This document shows positions 1-9,071 of a stretch of DNA of 64,000 nucleotides, piece after piece (the stretch's first letter is position 1; the number at the start of each line of letters is the position of its first letter). A program made the translations under genes and the position numbers. The stretch is from Calothrix sp. FI2-JRJ7 (GTDB taxonomy: Bacteria; Cyanobacteriota; Cyanobacteriia; Cyanobacteriales; Nostocaceae): NCBI GenBank assembly GCA_019359675.1, contig JAHHGX010000088.1, forward strand, positions 56,828 to 120,827, written 5' to 3'. The notes under the pieces are model-generated. The model saw only the letters and a list, made by a program, of their open reading frames with translations, was not told the DNA's origin and searched no databases.

Positions 1-70
1 TGGGGAAGGTTTGGTTTGGGAAGTTGAGCCAATTGCTGATGGGTATGATAGCGAAATCCTACGCTTTTGA
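1..70 (+). CDS. 3' end of an unidentified gene
   Basis: An open frame enters from the left edge (frame beginning at base 2) and stops at TGA 68-70. Only the last 22 residues are present, including EVEPIADGYDSEILRF. That is too little to name a family, and no motif is recognisable. The call as coding rests only on the open frame and a protein-like composition, so it is tentative. Confidence 0.35.
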   Translation, partial: GEGLVWEVEPIADGYDSEILRF

Positions 71-227
71 ACAGAAATGTTTACCGTATTGACTGTATAA
101 TTATATAAGTGTAAAATAAATAAATTGTGGAATAATCAAATTGTAGAACAGGATGAAACTTCTCTGCTAAGACAGCACGCACGAAGCGTTCTCTAATCTC
201 TTCTACAGAAGCATTTTCAGAATATTT

Positions 228-252
228 AAAGACGCGATTAAATCGCGTCTCT
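228..252. repeat. dispersed palindrome, possible terminator
   Basis: A hairpin with arms AGACGCGATT and AATCGCGTCT lies just after the ggt stop (ggt reads leftward). The related hairpin with GTAGAGAC arms at 55443-55470 also follows a gene, so this looks like a family of intergenic hairpins that may end transcripts. There is no clear T-run, so the terminator role is an inference. Confidence 0.5.
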
Positions 253-266
253 ACGAAGATGAGGAT

Positions 267-2030
267 TTAATTTCCTACAGCTTTTCCTTCGCGTCGGGGG
301 TCAACACCACCGATTAAACCTTCATTAGTAATAACAATAGCTTGGGAACCACTCGTTTGTTCTCTAACTGTAACTGTATGTCCTAATGCTTCTAATTGTG
401 GTTTGAGATTTAGCATACTTGTATTTGCTTCTAATTCTGTGGCGCCATTACGGTTGCCAAAATTAGGTAATGATAAAGCTTGTTGAGCATCGAGTTTCCA
501 ATCAAGTACTCCTACAATTGCTTTAGCCACATAATTAATAATTAAAGGGCCACCAGCAGAACCAACGACCATTACTAACTTACCATTACGGTCAAATACC
601 ATTGTCGGCGCCATTGAACTTCTCGGACGTTTACGAGGTTGAACGCGATTTGCAATTAATTTACCATCTGGTGTTGTTGGCGAAAAAGAAAAATCTGTAA
701 GCTGGTTGTTGAGTAAAAAACCACGCACCATTAACCGAGAGCCAAATGCAGTTTCAATACTAGTAGTCATTGATACGGCATTGCCATTACTATCAACAAT
801 AGAGAAATGGCTGGTAGAAGGTAGTTCTAGAGAATTATCGGCGCCCCAATTAAATGCTTGCGGAGATAAAAGATTACCTGGTTTAGCTTCTCCTGCGAAC
901 GCACGTTTAGGGTTGATAAGAGCAGCGCGCGTTGCTATATACTTTGGATTTATTAATTCTTTTGTAGGGACTTTAATAAAATCTGGGTCAGCTATATATA
1001 GTCCTCGGTCAGCATAAGCAAATCTTCCTGCTTCTGCAAATAAGTGGATAGCTTCTACTGAATCTGGTTTCAGCGAAGCAAGGTTGAATTTTTGTAGCAT
1101 TCCTAAAATTTGCAATACTGTAATACCACCAGAAGTGGGAGGCCCCATACTGCAAACTTTATAAACTCGGTATGTTCCACACACAGGTGGTCGTTCTACT
1201 GAGTTATAGCGAGCAAGGTCAGTAGTTGTTAAGTCTCCTGGTACAGAAGCATTTTTTACTGTATTAACAATATCTTGAGCAATTTTACCTTTGTAAAAGG
1301 CGCCTGCACCCCTAGTAGCAATTTGTCGCAGTACGTTAGCATATTGCTGATTAACAAGTTTGGCACCGATAGGTTTTGGTGTACCATCAGGTTGATAAAA
1401 GTAGCTTCTTGCAGGTTCCGAACGACTTAAAAACTTTTCCTGACTCAAAAGAGCGTGCAAACGAGGTGAGATAGCGAAACCTGTTGTTGCTTGTTGTAAG
1501 GCAGGCTGAAATAGTTGTGACCAACGTAACTTACCATATTGCTTATGTACCTGTTCCAACATCTTAACTACCCCAGGCACACCCACAGACTTACCGCCCA
1601 GAACAGCATCGTTAAATTCTAAGGGTTTACCATTTTGACCTAGAAAACGGTTAGGTTGAGCAGCTATAGGAGCAGTTTCCCGACCATCGAAGGTGCGAAC
1701 TTTTTTAGTTTTGGCATCGTAGTAAACGAGAAAAGCTCCCCCACCAATACCAGAAGATTGTGGTTCAACTAAACCAAGAACCATTTGTACAGCGACAGCA
1801 GCATCAATAGCACTACCACCACGTCGTAAAATATCACTACCTACAGCAGCTGCTATTGGATTAGCTGCCGCTACCATATACTTTTGAGTACGGACAGCTT
1901 TGCGTTCAACGCGCGAACTACCTGCTTCCGGTGCATCTTGGGTAAGTCCTATTAATGGGCGCCAAACAATACTACCCAACGCAAGGGCAAGTAAACAAGA
2001 ACGCAAAGCTAATTTACGAGATATCACCAT
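267..2030 (-). CDS. ggt: gamma-glutamyltransferase (glutathione hydrolase precursor)
   Basis: This enzyme cleaves and transfers the gamma-glutamyl group of glutathione and related peptides, normally in the periplasm. The 587-residue length is usual for the family. Residues 1-31 look like an export signal with a hydrophobic core. The large-subunit signature GGSAIDAAVAVQMVLGLVEP (71-90) is followed by SSGIGGGAF. The autoprocessing and nucleophile threonine is expected in PSTSHFSIVD, at T406. The late SAGGP motif for the oxyanion pocket is also present (VVGSAGGPLI). Family and maturation chemistry are established knowledge; substrate in this organism is not shown. A decayed copy of its 5' end lies about 0.7 kb upstream at 2697-2816. 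It appears monocistronic. Confidence 0.95.
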   Translation of the reverse strand: MVISRKLALRSCLLALALGSIVWRPLIGLTQDAPEAGSSRVERKAVRTQKYMVAAANPIAAAVGSDILRRGGSAIDAAVAVQMVLGLVEPQSSGIGGGAFLVYYDAKTKKVRTFDGRETAPIAAQPNRFLGQNGKPLEFNDAVLGGKSVGVPGVVKMLEQVHKQYGKLRWSQLFQPALQQATTGFAISPRLHALLSQEKFLSRSEPARSYFYQPDGTPKPIGAKLVNQQYANVLRQIATRGAGAFYKGKIAQDIVNTVKNASVPGDLTTTDLARYNSVERPPVCGTYRVYKVCSMGPPTSGGITVLQILGMLQKFNLASLKPDSVEAIHLFAEAGRFAYADRGLYIADPDFIKVPTKELINPKYIATRAALINPKRAFAGEAKPGNLLSPQAFNWGADNSLELPSTSHFSIVDSNGNAVSMTTSIETAFGSRLMVRGFLLNNQLTDFSFSPTTPDGKLIANRVQPRKRPRSSMAPTMVFDRNGKLVMVVGSAGGPLIINYVAKAIVGVLDWKLDAQQALSLPNFGNRNGATELEANTSMLNLKPQLEALGHTVTVREQTSGSQAIVITNEGLIGGVDPRREGKAVGN

Positions 2031-2058
2031 TAGATTTTTCTTTTACCCTTCTATTTAA

Positions 2059-2466
2059 CTAACTTTTTAGGTTGGGCTTTTCTATAAAAGGAGATTCAAT
2101 GTCCAAATACCAATTTTCATCTATAAATTCAAGATTCTCATTATAAATTAGAAGCAATTCGCCCAAAAATGTATTATCATCTAAATTATTGTTTGAGTGA
2201 GTCAGAGAAAACCTCATTTGGAGAAAGCGTTTCTTGTTTGTAACTCCGATTGAACTGCTTATTAACTGTGCTTCTAGAGTATGTGGTAAAATAATTTCTT
2301 CATAATAATTATTTTGGTCGTCCCAGTAACCACATACCTTGTACTTAGATAATTCTAGATGTTCTTTAATAAGAGTATCCGCATCTAAATTTTCTAGTAT
2401 TTCATTTAAATTCTGCCAAACTTGGTGATTTTTTAATTCTAATAACATCATAATTTTATAATACAA
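2059..2466 (-). CDS. hypothetical acidic cytoplasmic protein
   Basis: I do not recognise this 135-residue protein. It has no signal peptide or membrane segment. It is rich in Leu, Asn, Asp and Glu, and short runs such as LGELLLIYNENLEFIDENWY suggest an alpha/beta fold. The frame begins MYYKIMMLLELKN; the second or third Met (MMLLELKN) may be the true start, because no clear ribosome-binding site precedes the first. It lies between ggt and the ggt fragment, on the same strand. The coding call rests on length and plausible composition only. Confidence 0.55.
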   Translation of the reverse strand: MYYKIMMLLELKNHQVWQNLNEILENLDADTLIKEHLELSKYKVCGYWDDQNNYYEEIILPHTLEAQLISSSIGVTNKKRFLQMRFSLTHSNNNLDDNTFLGELLLIYNENLEFIDENWYLDIESPFIEKPNLKS

Positions 2467-2696
2467 TACTGATTTTCAAATTTAATGCTCTGTTACTAAA
2501 CCAGTAAACTTTAATATCCCATCTATAAATTGTGCCTTCGGCATACTACGTAAATCGCATCAAATGGTTTATCAGTAAGCGTGACAAGCATATAATACCA
2601 TGAACTAAAGAATCGATACCTATTTTTCATATTTGAATCATTATTGATGATTGTTAGGCTGGGTGAAGCAACAAAACCCCACCTACTACTTTTGAG

Positions 2697-2816
2697 TACG
2701 ACAGCTTTGCACTCTACGCGCGAACTTTTAGCTTCTGGTGCATCTTGGGTAAGCCCTATTAATGGGCGCCAAGCAATACTACCTAACGCAAGGGCAAGTA
2801 AACAAGAACGCAAAGC
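2697..2816 (-). pseudogene. duplicated 5' fragment of ggt
   Basis: About 120 bp match the first part of the intact ggt gene (1891-2010) with scattered substitutions. The translation keeps MRSCLLALALGSIAWRPLIG and TQDAPEAKSSRVECKAV, against the real signal peptide RSCLLALALGSIVWRPLIG. After the last shared codons the frame runs into unrelated sequence. The flanks carry pieces of the dispersed GTAGGTTGGGT-type repeat (2652-2685 and 2817-2836), which may have mediated the duplication. The fragment cannot encode an enzyme. Confidence 0.8.
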
Positions 2817-2943
2817 CGTAACCCAACCTACTGTTCTCTAACTTTTCCGTAAACGCCCCAGTGGGACATGTATCTAAAAATATCAAGGCATTAAGCCAAT
2901 TTTGAGCTTATAACAGAGATAAAACCTTTAATTCATCAATATT

Positions 2944-3366
2944 ATGAGAAGTTTATTAATTGCAGGCGCCTCTAGTCTACTACTTACACTAGGGATGTCT
3001 TCTATACCTGCCCCCTCTTTTGCTCAAGCTACAAACATTCAAGATATTTCTAGGTCTGTTCCTCGTTCACGTGTTACCTTTGCTAGAGCTAAAACAAGCA
3101 CCGTTATTAATGGTGTAGAAAATCGTGTTTATGTACTAAAAGCTAAAGCTGGACAAAAGTTAACTTTGAAGGTTAATAATTTAGGCGCCCGTGCAGGTGT
3201 AACGCTTTATAATGCCAACGGTAAGATTGTAAAAAACTTTAATGGTCTTGGTGGTGGTGAGGGTAAAAGTTTTACATACAGACTTCCTGCTAATGGTGAT
3301 TATTATATTCTGGGATATGCTGGCCCAACTTATCACTCGTATGAATTTGCAGTTTCTATAAAATAA
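2944..3366 (+). CDS. small secreted protein with a PPC-like beta domain
   Basis: The 140-residue product starts with a classical signal peptide ending near APSFAQA (residue 28). The rest resembles the beta-sandwich prepeptidase C-terminal (PPC) type or the related g-type lysozyme inhibitor-like domains. It has alternating hydrophobic strands, KAKAGQKLTLKVNN, a glycine turn GLGGGEGK and the end strand YILGYAGPTYHSYEFAVSI. A periplasmic or extracellular binding role is an inference; no catalytic motif is seen. It is convergent with the adaptor gene at 3457, with only repeats between them. Confidence 0.75.
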   Translation: MRSLLIAGASSLLLTLGMSSIPAPSFAQATNIQDISRSVPRSRVTFARAKTSTVINGVENRVYVLKAKAGQKLTLKVNNLGARAGVTLYNANGKIVKNFNGLGGGEGKSFTYRLPANGDYYILGYAGPTYHSYEFAVSIK

Positions 3367-3385
3367 TGTTTTTGTAATAATGGTA

Positions 3386-3450
3386 TGTTGGGTTGCGCGG
3401 TCGCTCCACCCAACCTACGTAAATTATGTAGGTTGGGTGATAACCCAACC
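3386..3450. repeat. dispersed GGTTGGGT/ACCCAACC repeat
   Basis: Two palindromic units built from TTGGGT and ACCCAACCTAC lie back to back between convergent genes. Relatives occur at 8533-8588, 53742-53770 and 63185-63262. They could act as a two-way terminator. Confidence 0.7.
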
Positions 3451-3456
3451 ATTAAT

Positions 3457-4791
3457 TTATGATTGTGGGATAATTGTGTCTCCGTCTCTGAGGTTAAGTA
3501 ACCCGGAAGTTATAACTTTATCATTTGGTTGAAGTCCTTCTAAGACTTGATAGTTATTACCTGTGGCATTACCTAATTTTACTTGCCTTTGTCTTGCAAT
3601 ATATTTCCCTGATTTATCTGGTAATGCTTCTGCTACGTAAACAAAAGTTCCTCCAGAAACGCGCGATACTGCTGTACCTGGAACTAATGCTCCCTGACGT
3701 TGATTCCAAATTATTCGTGCGCGTACAAATTGGTCTGCTTTTAACTCATTTTTAGAGTTGTTGTAGAGAGCCTTAATGAGTGCAGACTGTGCGTTACCAG
3801 GGTTTGGCGCCACAAAAAACACGCGACTTGTACCAATGGTGTTACCTTGAAGGTTTAGTATATTAACTTGCGTTCCATTTTTTACTTTAGCCGCGCGCTC
3901 GACTGGTACGATGATATGTACTTCGAGAGGTTGGTCTTGAGTAATTGTTAATAATTGCGCTGAAGGATTGACTAAATCACCAACTTTAATAGGAATTTCT
4001 CTGACTACACCAGTAAAGGGAGCGGTGATACGGTAGTTAGTTGGAGTTGGTTGAGGTGTGGGTTTTACAGCAGGGGTTTGCGCTTGTTGGATAACTTTTT
4101 GTGCTTGAGCTACAGCAGCTTGCTGTGTTTGAATTCTTGATTGGATAACTTTTAAATTTGTTTTAGCTGCGTTAAGACGGTTTGCGTAGATATCTTTTGT
4201 TTGTCGCGGAACGGCGCCTTCAGATGCCAGAGTATTATATCGGTCGAATACTTGCTGGTTAGAATTGACTTCAGCTAAAATACCCGTGCGTTCAGCTTCG
4301 AGAGAAGCGAGAGTGGAGCGGGCAATATCAAGCTGTGACTGTGCTGTTAAAGCTGCGCTATTAACAGTTGGTGCAGGAAGTGCTACTGGTTGAGGTGGTG
4401 GTTCTATTTGCAGAATAGGCGCCCCTTCTTTGATTGCCTGACCAGGTTTGATAAAAATTTGAGTAATTTTTCCTTGAATTTTAGAACTAAGCGTTTCGGA
4501 ACGACGCGATTGTAAGCTAGCAACAAAATCTGAGCTTTCTTGAATAGTTCCTGATTGAATGGTTGATAACTTGACGGGTACTGCTGGTGTTTGTGACTGG
4601 GTTGTGGTGGTAGTAGTTTGGCTTGTTCTTTGTGTAGGAATTAGAAAACGCCAAACAGCTACAGAAGTTCCAAGTACTGCGAGTAACGCAAACAAAGGCA
4701 AAAGCCACGGTCTAGTTCGACTCGGTTGGAGTGTAGTAGGGTTTCCGCTTTCGTTTTCGTTACTATCGGTTTGCGGTTCTGAAGGGGTCAT
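3457..4791 (-). CDS. periplasmic adaptor (membrane fusion protein) of an RND/HlyD-type efflux system
   Basis: Such proteins bridge an inner-membrane transporter and an outer-membrane channel. In the 444 residues there is a Pro/Ser-rich cytoplasmic start, one membrane anchor (WLLPLFALLAVLGTSVAVW, about 29-47) and a Thr/Gln-rich linker. A biotinyl-lipoyl half motif follows (KIQGKITQIFIKPGQAIKEG, about 104-123). Next come a long alpha-hairpin with many Gln and Ala, the second lipoyl half (YRITAPFTGVVREIPIKVGD), and beta-barrel and membrane-proximal domains. No pump or channel gene is adjacent, so the partner and the substrate are unknown. It appears to be a single-gene unit. Confidence 0.9.
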   Translation of the reverse strand: MTPSEPQTDSNENESGNPTTLQPSRTRPWLLPLFALLAVLGTSVAVWRFLIPTQRTSQTTTTTTQSQTPAVPVKLSTIQSGTIQESSDFVASLQSRRSETLSSKIQGKITQIFIKPGQAIKEGAPILQIEPPPQPVALPAPTVNSAALTAQSQLDIARSTLASLEAERTGILAEVNSNQQVFDRYNTLASEGAVPRQTKDIYANRLNAAKTNLKVIQSRIQTQQAAVAQAQKVIQQAQTPAVKPTPQPTPTNYRITAPFTGVVREIPIKVGDLVNPSAQLLTITQDQPLEVHIIVPVERAAKVKNGTQVNILNLQGNTIGTSRVFFVAPNPGNAQSALIKALYNNSKNELKADQFVRARIIWNQRQGALVPGTAVSRVSGGTFVYVAEALPDKSGKYIARQRQVKLGNATGNNYQVLEGLQPNDKVITSGLLNLRDGDTIIPQS

Positions 4792-5330
4792 GGCAAACTT
4801 TTACCTTATATAGTGAATGAGTAACTAGTAAGTTAAAATCAGGTGATTTATATTTTTAGGCTTTTCTATGTTCGTGAATGATAAGCTTAAGCTTACATAT
4901 TTAATAGCTCTTTTGTCTTATTAGTATTTGCTGAATTTTTTATTTTTGATGTGATAAATAGTTTGATTTTCATTTACGTGTAATAAAATAAACAATAATA
5001 ATTAATTTAATCCCCCCCAACCCCCCTTAATAAGGGGGGGCTTTAGAGGTGTACGTCTATTTATTAAGTAAGGTTCAAAAATTATAAAATCTTGTCCCCC
5101 TTATTAAGTAAGGTTCAAAAATTATAAAATCTTGTCCCCCTTATTAAGTAAGGTTCAAAAATTATAAAATCTTGTCCCCCCCTTATTAAGGGGGGCTAGG
5201 GGGGATTAACATGTATATAAAATACGTTTTATACCAATCGAATATGAAGCTGCATACAATTAAATCCCCCCAACCCCCCTTATTAAGGGGGGCTAAGAGT
5301 AATAATGTGCATCTTCATATAAAAATGGTA
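4792..5330. repeat. intergenic repeat array with three perfect 40-bp tandem copies
   Basis: No gene is seen here. The spacer holds copies of the dispersed CCCCCCAACCCCCCTTATT / AATAAGGGGGG element at 5013-5043, 5177-5213 and 5265-5293. Three identical 40-bp units lie head to tail at 5061-5100, 5101-5140 and 5141-5180, each ending in TTGTCCCCC. The unit boundaries fall inside the C-run, consistent with slippage or unequal exchange within the dispersed element. Confidence 0.85.
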
Positions 5331-6605
5331 TTACCTTACATCACGTAAAACAACTTCTATAGCTTTTTCTTTTTGGGGGTCGGCGCCTTGGACGTATTCT
5401 AAAGTAAAGGGTACGGTGATATCTGGCGTAACGCCTTTACCTTCGAGCCGAGTTCCATTTACGAATACATTTGTTACTGCTACATACAATAAAGTACCAT
5501 CTTGCATGATAAATGGGCGCCCAGCTACAACGGCGCCTAAAGTTTTAGTACCGATAACTGAACCAATTTTATACTGCTGAAAGCCATAAGCGATAATTTC
5601 TTTACTGCTTCTGCTACCTTCATTGATTAGCATAACGACGGGTTTTTTCCACTGAGAATCATAAGTTACGCGCGAACCATTACGGGCAATACTAGTGACA
5701 CTTGGCCCCTGACCTGTAAACACAGTTAGGTAATTGGTATTTCCTCCACCCCAACCTGCACGTAAATCTAGAATTAATGCATCTGCATCTTTGAGACGGT
5801 CGTATAGCAAATCATATATAAGCTTTTCTTGAGATGGGTCAGCAGCATTAGCCCAAATGTGAACGTAACCAATCTTTTTATTTTGACGCTCGATTATTTG
5901 AGTACTTACTCGTTGAGCATCAAGAAACATCGTAGTTGCATCATATACTTTTGGTGTTACGACTATTTCTTGTTTACTGTTAGTGTCGGCAGTACGCTGA
6001 ATTTGTATTGTAACCTTTTGCCCTGCTTTGGGTGCAAATGATTGTACAGGTTGATATGGTTGATTATTTACACTTAATATTTCATCTCCAACTTTTATAC
6101 CTGCTTTGATTGCTGGGCTTTCATCTAAAATAGCACTGACAAATGTTTTCTTGTTTATGACTTTTGTAAAAATACCAATATCAGTGTATTCAAATTTTCC
6201 TTTTGGAAAAAATGGCTTGAGTCTATTTAATGACTTTCTATCGCGTGGTTGAAAAATACCTAGCAGTTGATAATAACTTTGTTCATCAGGAGTGTAGAAG
6301 CGCGTGTGTGAAGTTCGTAACTCAGCTAGCATAGTATTGACAACAGCAGCAAATTCTTGTGATGATTTAGACTTAATGGCTTGTGGTTTGTACTTATCGC
6401 GCATCGCTTGCCAATTGATTCCATTAAACTTAGGGTCGTAGAAGTTATCATTGATAGTCTGCCAGACTTCATCAAATACCCTTGCTTGTGGTTGTGCTAG
6501 CGTTGGAAGTAGTGGTGATGCCAACCACAGCGTTAGCATGACAACGATACTAAGGAGGAATGCAGCTAAATAATGCTTATTGGTAGAAAATTTAAATTGT
6601 TTCAT
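5331..6605 (-). CDS. S41 family (C-terminal-processing-like) serine protease with PDZ domain
   Basis: This is a periplasmic tail-specific-type protease. In 424 residues there is an N-terminal hydrophobic segment (12-37) acting as signal or anchor and a helical domain. A PDZ-like core follows (SPAIKAGIKVGDEILSVNNQ, about 163-182), then the S41 catalytic domain. The region INEGSRSSKEI aligns with the family motif around the nucleophile, which makes S333 the likely catalytic serine. K348 in IGTKTLG is the likely partner in the Ser-Lys dyad, by position. The active-site sequence departs from the common SASASE form, so specificity may differ from CtpA. It is divergent from the lipoprotein gene, with start codons about 25 bp apart. 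Confidence 0.85.
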   Translation of the reverse strand: MKQFKFSTNKHYLAAFLLSIVVMLTLWLASPLLPTLAQPQARVFDEVWQTINDNFYDPKFNGINWQAMRDKYKPQAIKSKSSQEFAAVVNTMLAELRTSHTRFYTPDEQSYYQLLGIFQPRDRKSLNRLKPFFPKGKFEYTDIGIFTKVINKKTFVSAILDESPAIKAGIKVGDEILSVNNQPYQPVQSFAPKAGQKVTIQIQRTADTNSKQEIVVTPKVYDATTMFLDAQRVSTQIIERQNKKIGYVHIWANAADPSQEKLIYDLLYDRLKDADALILDLRAGWGGGNTNYLTVFTGQGPSVTSIARNGSRVTYDSQWKKPVVMLINEGSRSSKEIIAYGFQQYKIGSVIGTKTLGAVVAGRPFIMQDGTLLYVAVTNVFVNGTRLEGKGVTPDITVPFTLEYVQGADPQKEKAIEVVLRDVR

Positions 6606-6630
6606 TTAAATTACGTAGGGAGTAGTGTTA

Positions 6631-7524
6631 ATGTATCAACGTTGGATAATATCTAGTTTAAGCATTTTACTTAGTATCGTTGTGACAGCTTGTTCTAACG
6701 TTGCTACATCTCAACCTCAACAAATAACTACAACACCAACGGCGCCACAACAGTTAGCACAACGAGTAGTTGCACTTACGCCTCTATCGGCAGACATAAT
6801 TTATAGACTTGATCAAAATAAACTTGTGGGAATTGCTGGTAGTTCGGTGTTAAATAAAGACTCGCGTTTTCAAGACATTACGAGTGTAGCTCAAGGAAGA
6901 ACACAGCCAAACCTAGAAAAAATTGTAGCGCTGAAACCTGACTTAGTTATCGGCGCCTCTGGATTTTCTGACTCGACTCTTAAACGTCTAGAGGAATTAA
7001 AGATTAGTACGCTAGCAACAAAAATAGATAGCTGGAAAGCACTAGAAGAACTGACGACGACTTTAGCTGTTAGAATAGGCGCCAGTCCCAAACCGTTACT
7101 AGATAAGTATCAGCAGCTTTTAGGACAAGGTACTAACACAAACAAAAATACTTCAGCTTTAGTATTAGTTAGCCGTCAGCCAATTTTAACTCCAAATAAA
7201 AATAGTTGGGCAGGAGATATGCTCAACCAGTTTCAAGTCAAAAACATTGCTGCTGACTTACAGGGTAAAAGTCCATTTGGTGGATATGTGACTTTATCAC
7301 CTGAAAAAATTTTAGAAGCAAACCCAGAATCTATAATTCTTGTTAATACACCGGGTAGTTCGGAGCAAGAGATGATTGACGGATTTAAAAAAGAAGCATT
7401 TTGGCAAAAATTACAAGCGACAAAAAATAATAGAGTATATGTATTTGATTATCTAGGCTTAGTAAACCCTGGAAGTATTGATGCAATTGAAAAAGCTGCC
7501 GAAAAGCTCCAAAAAGTAACGTAG
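6631..7524 (+). CDS. substrate-binding lipoprotein of a cobalamin/iron-chelate ABC transporter
   Basis: It is a helical-backbone metal receptor (BtuF/FhuD class) that would capture vitamin B12 or a ferric chelate outside the membrane. A lipobox ends the signal peptide (IVVTAC, lipid on the Cys). Family features are RVVALTPLSADIIYRL, the LEKIVALKPDLVIGASGF segment, and a late lobe ending LGLVNPGSIDAIEKAAEKL. I place the start at ATG 6631, which has AGGGAG eight bases upstream. A GTG six bases earlier is open but lacks that spacing. No permease or ATPase gene is nearby, so the transporter must be encoded elsewhere. The ligand is not decided by sequence. Confidence 0.88.
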   Translation: MYQRWIISSLSILLSIVVTACSNVATSQPQQITTTPTAPQQLAQRVVALTPLSADIIYRLDQNKLVGIAGSSVLNKDSRFQDITSVAQGRTQPNLEKIVALKPDLVIGASGFSDSTLKRLEELKISTLATKIDSWKALEELTTTLAVRIGASPKPLLDKYQQLLGQGTNTNKNTSALVLVSRQPILTPNKNSWAGDMLNQFQVKNIAADLQGKSPFGGYVTLSPEKILEANPESIILVNTPGSSEQEMIDGFKKEAFWQKLQATKNNRVYVFDYLGLVNPGSIDAIEKAAEKLQKVT

Positions 7525-7531
7525 CAAGAAA

Positions 7532-8170
7532 TTATGTTCCCAGGCGAGAGCGAAGATGATCGGGTAGATGATGGCGATCGCCTAGTATTTCTAACAAAGG
7601 GCCATTTACGTCAAATTTAACCATACTTACCGACGCGACCAAAATATTCACCCGATAGCGATAGCGTCCCAAATCAATTCCCAGTAAACTGCAAAGCATA
7701 ATCCGAATCGTGGCTTTATGGGAAACTACTAAAACATTACCTTGGGGATGTTTTTCTTGAATTTCAGCAATTACAGGCATAGAACGGTTAGCAATATCTA
7801 CCGCAGTTTCTCCATCTTTGGGCGCATTCCAAGCGGGTTCTGTCAACCATTTTACATAATTTTCTGGGTAATTCTCTTGAACAAAGGATTTACTCTTAGT
7901 TTCCCAAGAGCCATAACTACCTTCTCTAAGTCCGTCACGCAACTGCATATCCATACCAATAGCATCACAAAATGGCTTGGCAGTAGCAATTGTGCGCTTC
8001 ATAGTGCTAACATAAACACCTGACCACTTCAATTTTTGATAAACATCGGCAAAACTCTCTGCCATCTGCATCCCTTCAGATGTCAACTCCGCATCAGTTT
8101 CACCGCAGAAATTTCCACTTTGACTAAAAGTAGTTTCTCCATGTCGCAGTAAATATAAATTGAGTGTCAT
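7532..8170 (-). CDS. histidine phosphatase family protein (phosphoglycerate-mutase-like)
   Basis: The catalytic RHG motif occurs right at the amino end (LNLYLLRHGETTFSQSG), and the second conserved His lies in VLVVSHKATIRIML. The conserved Glu lies in LREGSYGSWE. These place it in the phosphoglycerate mutase-like branch of the histidine phosphatase superfamily. The exact substrate (sugar phosphate, alpha-ribazole phosphate or other) is not shown. The open frame extends back to 8299, but family alignment supports the Met at 8170 (MTLNLYLLRHG), giving 212 residues. The 3' end lies only 7 bp from the convergent lipoprotein gene. A B12-related role (CobC-like) is possible given that neighbour, but is only an inference. 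Confidence 0.85.
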   Translation of the reverse strand: MTLNLYLLRHGETTFSQSGNFCGETDAELTSEGMQMAESFADVYQKLKWSGVYVSTMKRTIATAKPFCDAIGMDMQLRDGLREGSYGSWETKSKSFVQENYPENYVKWLTEPAWNAPKDGETAVDIANRSMPVIAEIQEKHPQGNVLVVSHKATIRIMLCSLLGIDLGRYRYRVNILVASVSMVKFDVNGPLLEILGDRHHLPDHLRSRLGT

Positions 8171-9071
8171 AGCTTGTATTGCGATTGGCATAAAGGAGTT
8201 TGTACCTAAATAAAATACCATCAATCTCGCAATAGAAGATGTGAGTAGCCAACAAAACGTAGTAAATCGTAAGAAATGCCCGTATGAATACTTGCCCACT
8301 GCATTTATGTAAACTCACGTTTACATTTAAATAATCTGTCTAGTTTCCTATACAAAAATCGTTTCGGCGCCATGCTCGCGCTCGGTGAAAGGAGCCACAC
8401 CCGGAGCTTGAGCTTGGTGGAAAAAACATCATGCGCCCTAAAACTGATGAACTAATAGGGGGCTTACCCCTGATTCGCTCTTCTGTATCCTACGAGGGAA
8501 GGGGGAGTAATACTTGTCGGATAAGGCTAATTGTAGGTTGGGTCTTCCTGCGGGAAAACTACGTTTACGTTCCTCGACACCAACCTACAAAAATTCTTAA
8601 CCGAGGAGTATTGAATGTACTCCCCTCTCCTTGCGCTCGGAGGGGTTGGGGGAGAGATTTGAAACATATATCTAATATATTTTGTGTTTATATAAATACC
8701 ATTGCAAACTAACTAAATGTTTTTTAGGTTAATTCTCTGTTTATATTTAACCTTCAAATATCAGTAATTTTTCGGTGTCATTAACCCAGTAGCAATCAAG
8801 TTGAGTTTTAAGCAATTATTCATGACTAAAAATAGAGACTTTAAAAACTCATTGAGTGATTTATTTATTATTTGAGCGCAAGAATTTTGGCAATGTGTAT
8901 GTTATGCTTGTCGTAGAAAGGTTGAGAGCGACATTTATTTTATAAATAAGTATAGCTTTTGACTACAAGCAAATTAAAAATAGGTATTTATAAAAACCTG
9001 AATTTAGTTGTTTCAATACGTTAACCTTCGTTTATCATAGTTTACTGCTACACACTTCCTTTTCAAAAACT
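8171..9071. other. 900-bp intergenic region upstream of the XRE regulator
   Basis: No convincing gene is present. Repeat debris occupies 8360-8660: a GGTTGGGT-type palindrome at 8533-8588 and GC-richer blocks around 8470-8510 and 8600-8650. An open frame at 8431-8712 is built from this debris and is not called. From 8713 to 9071 the DNA is AT-rich and looks like a long leader or promoter for the regulator. It includes a hairpin TAGGTATTTATAAAAACCTG near 8980. Confidence 0.6.

Noticed and set aside
706..1017. Open frame antisense to ggt
   Set aside because: It lies wholly inside a well-supported gene and follows from that gene's codon pattern.
5061..5180. Possible CRISPR array
   Set aside because: The three 40-bp units are directly adjacent without spacers and lie in a known type of dispersed repeat, so it is a plain tandem repeat.
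8431..8712. Open frame of 93 codons before the regulator
   Set aside because: It is composed of repeat debris with odd composition and has no protein-like pattern.
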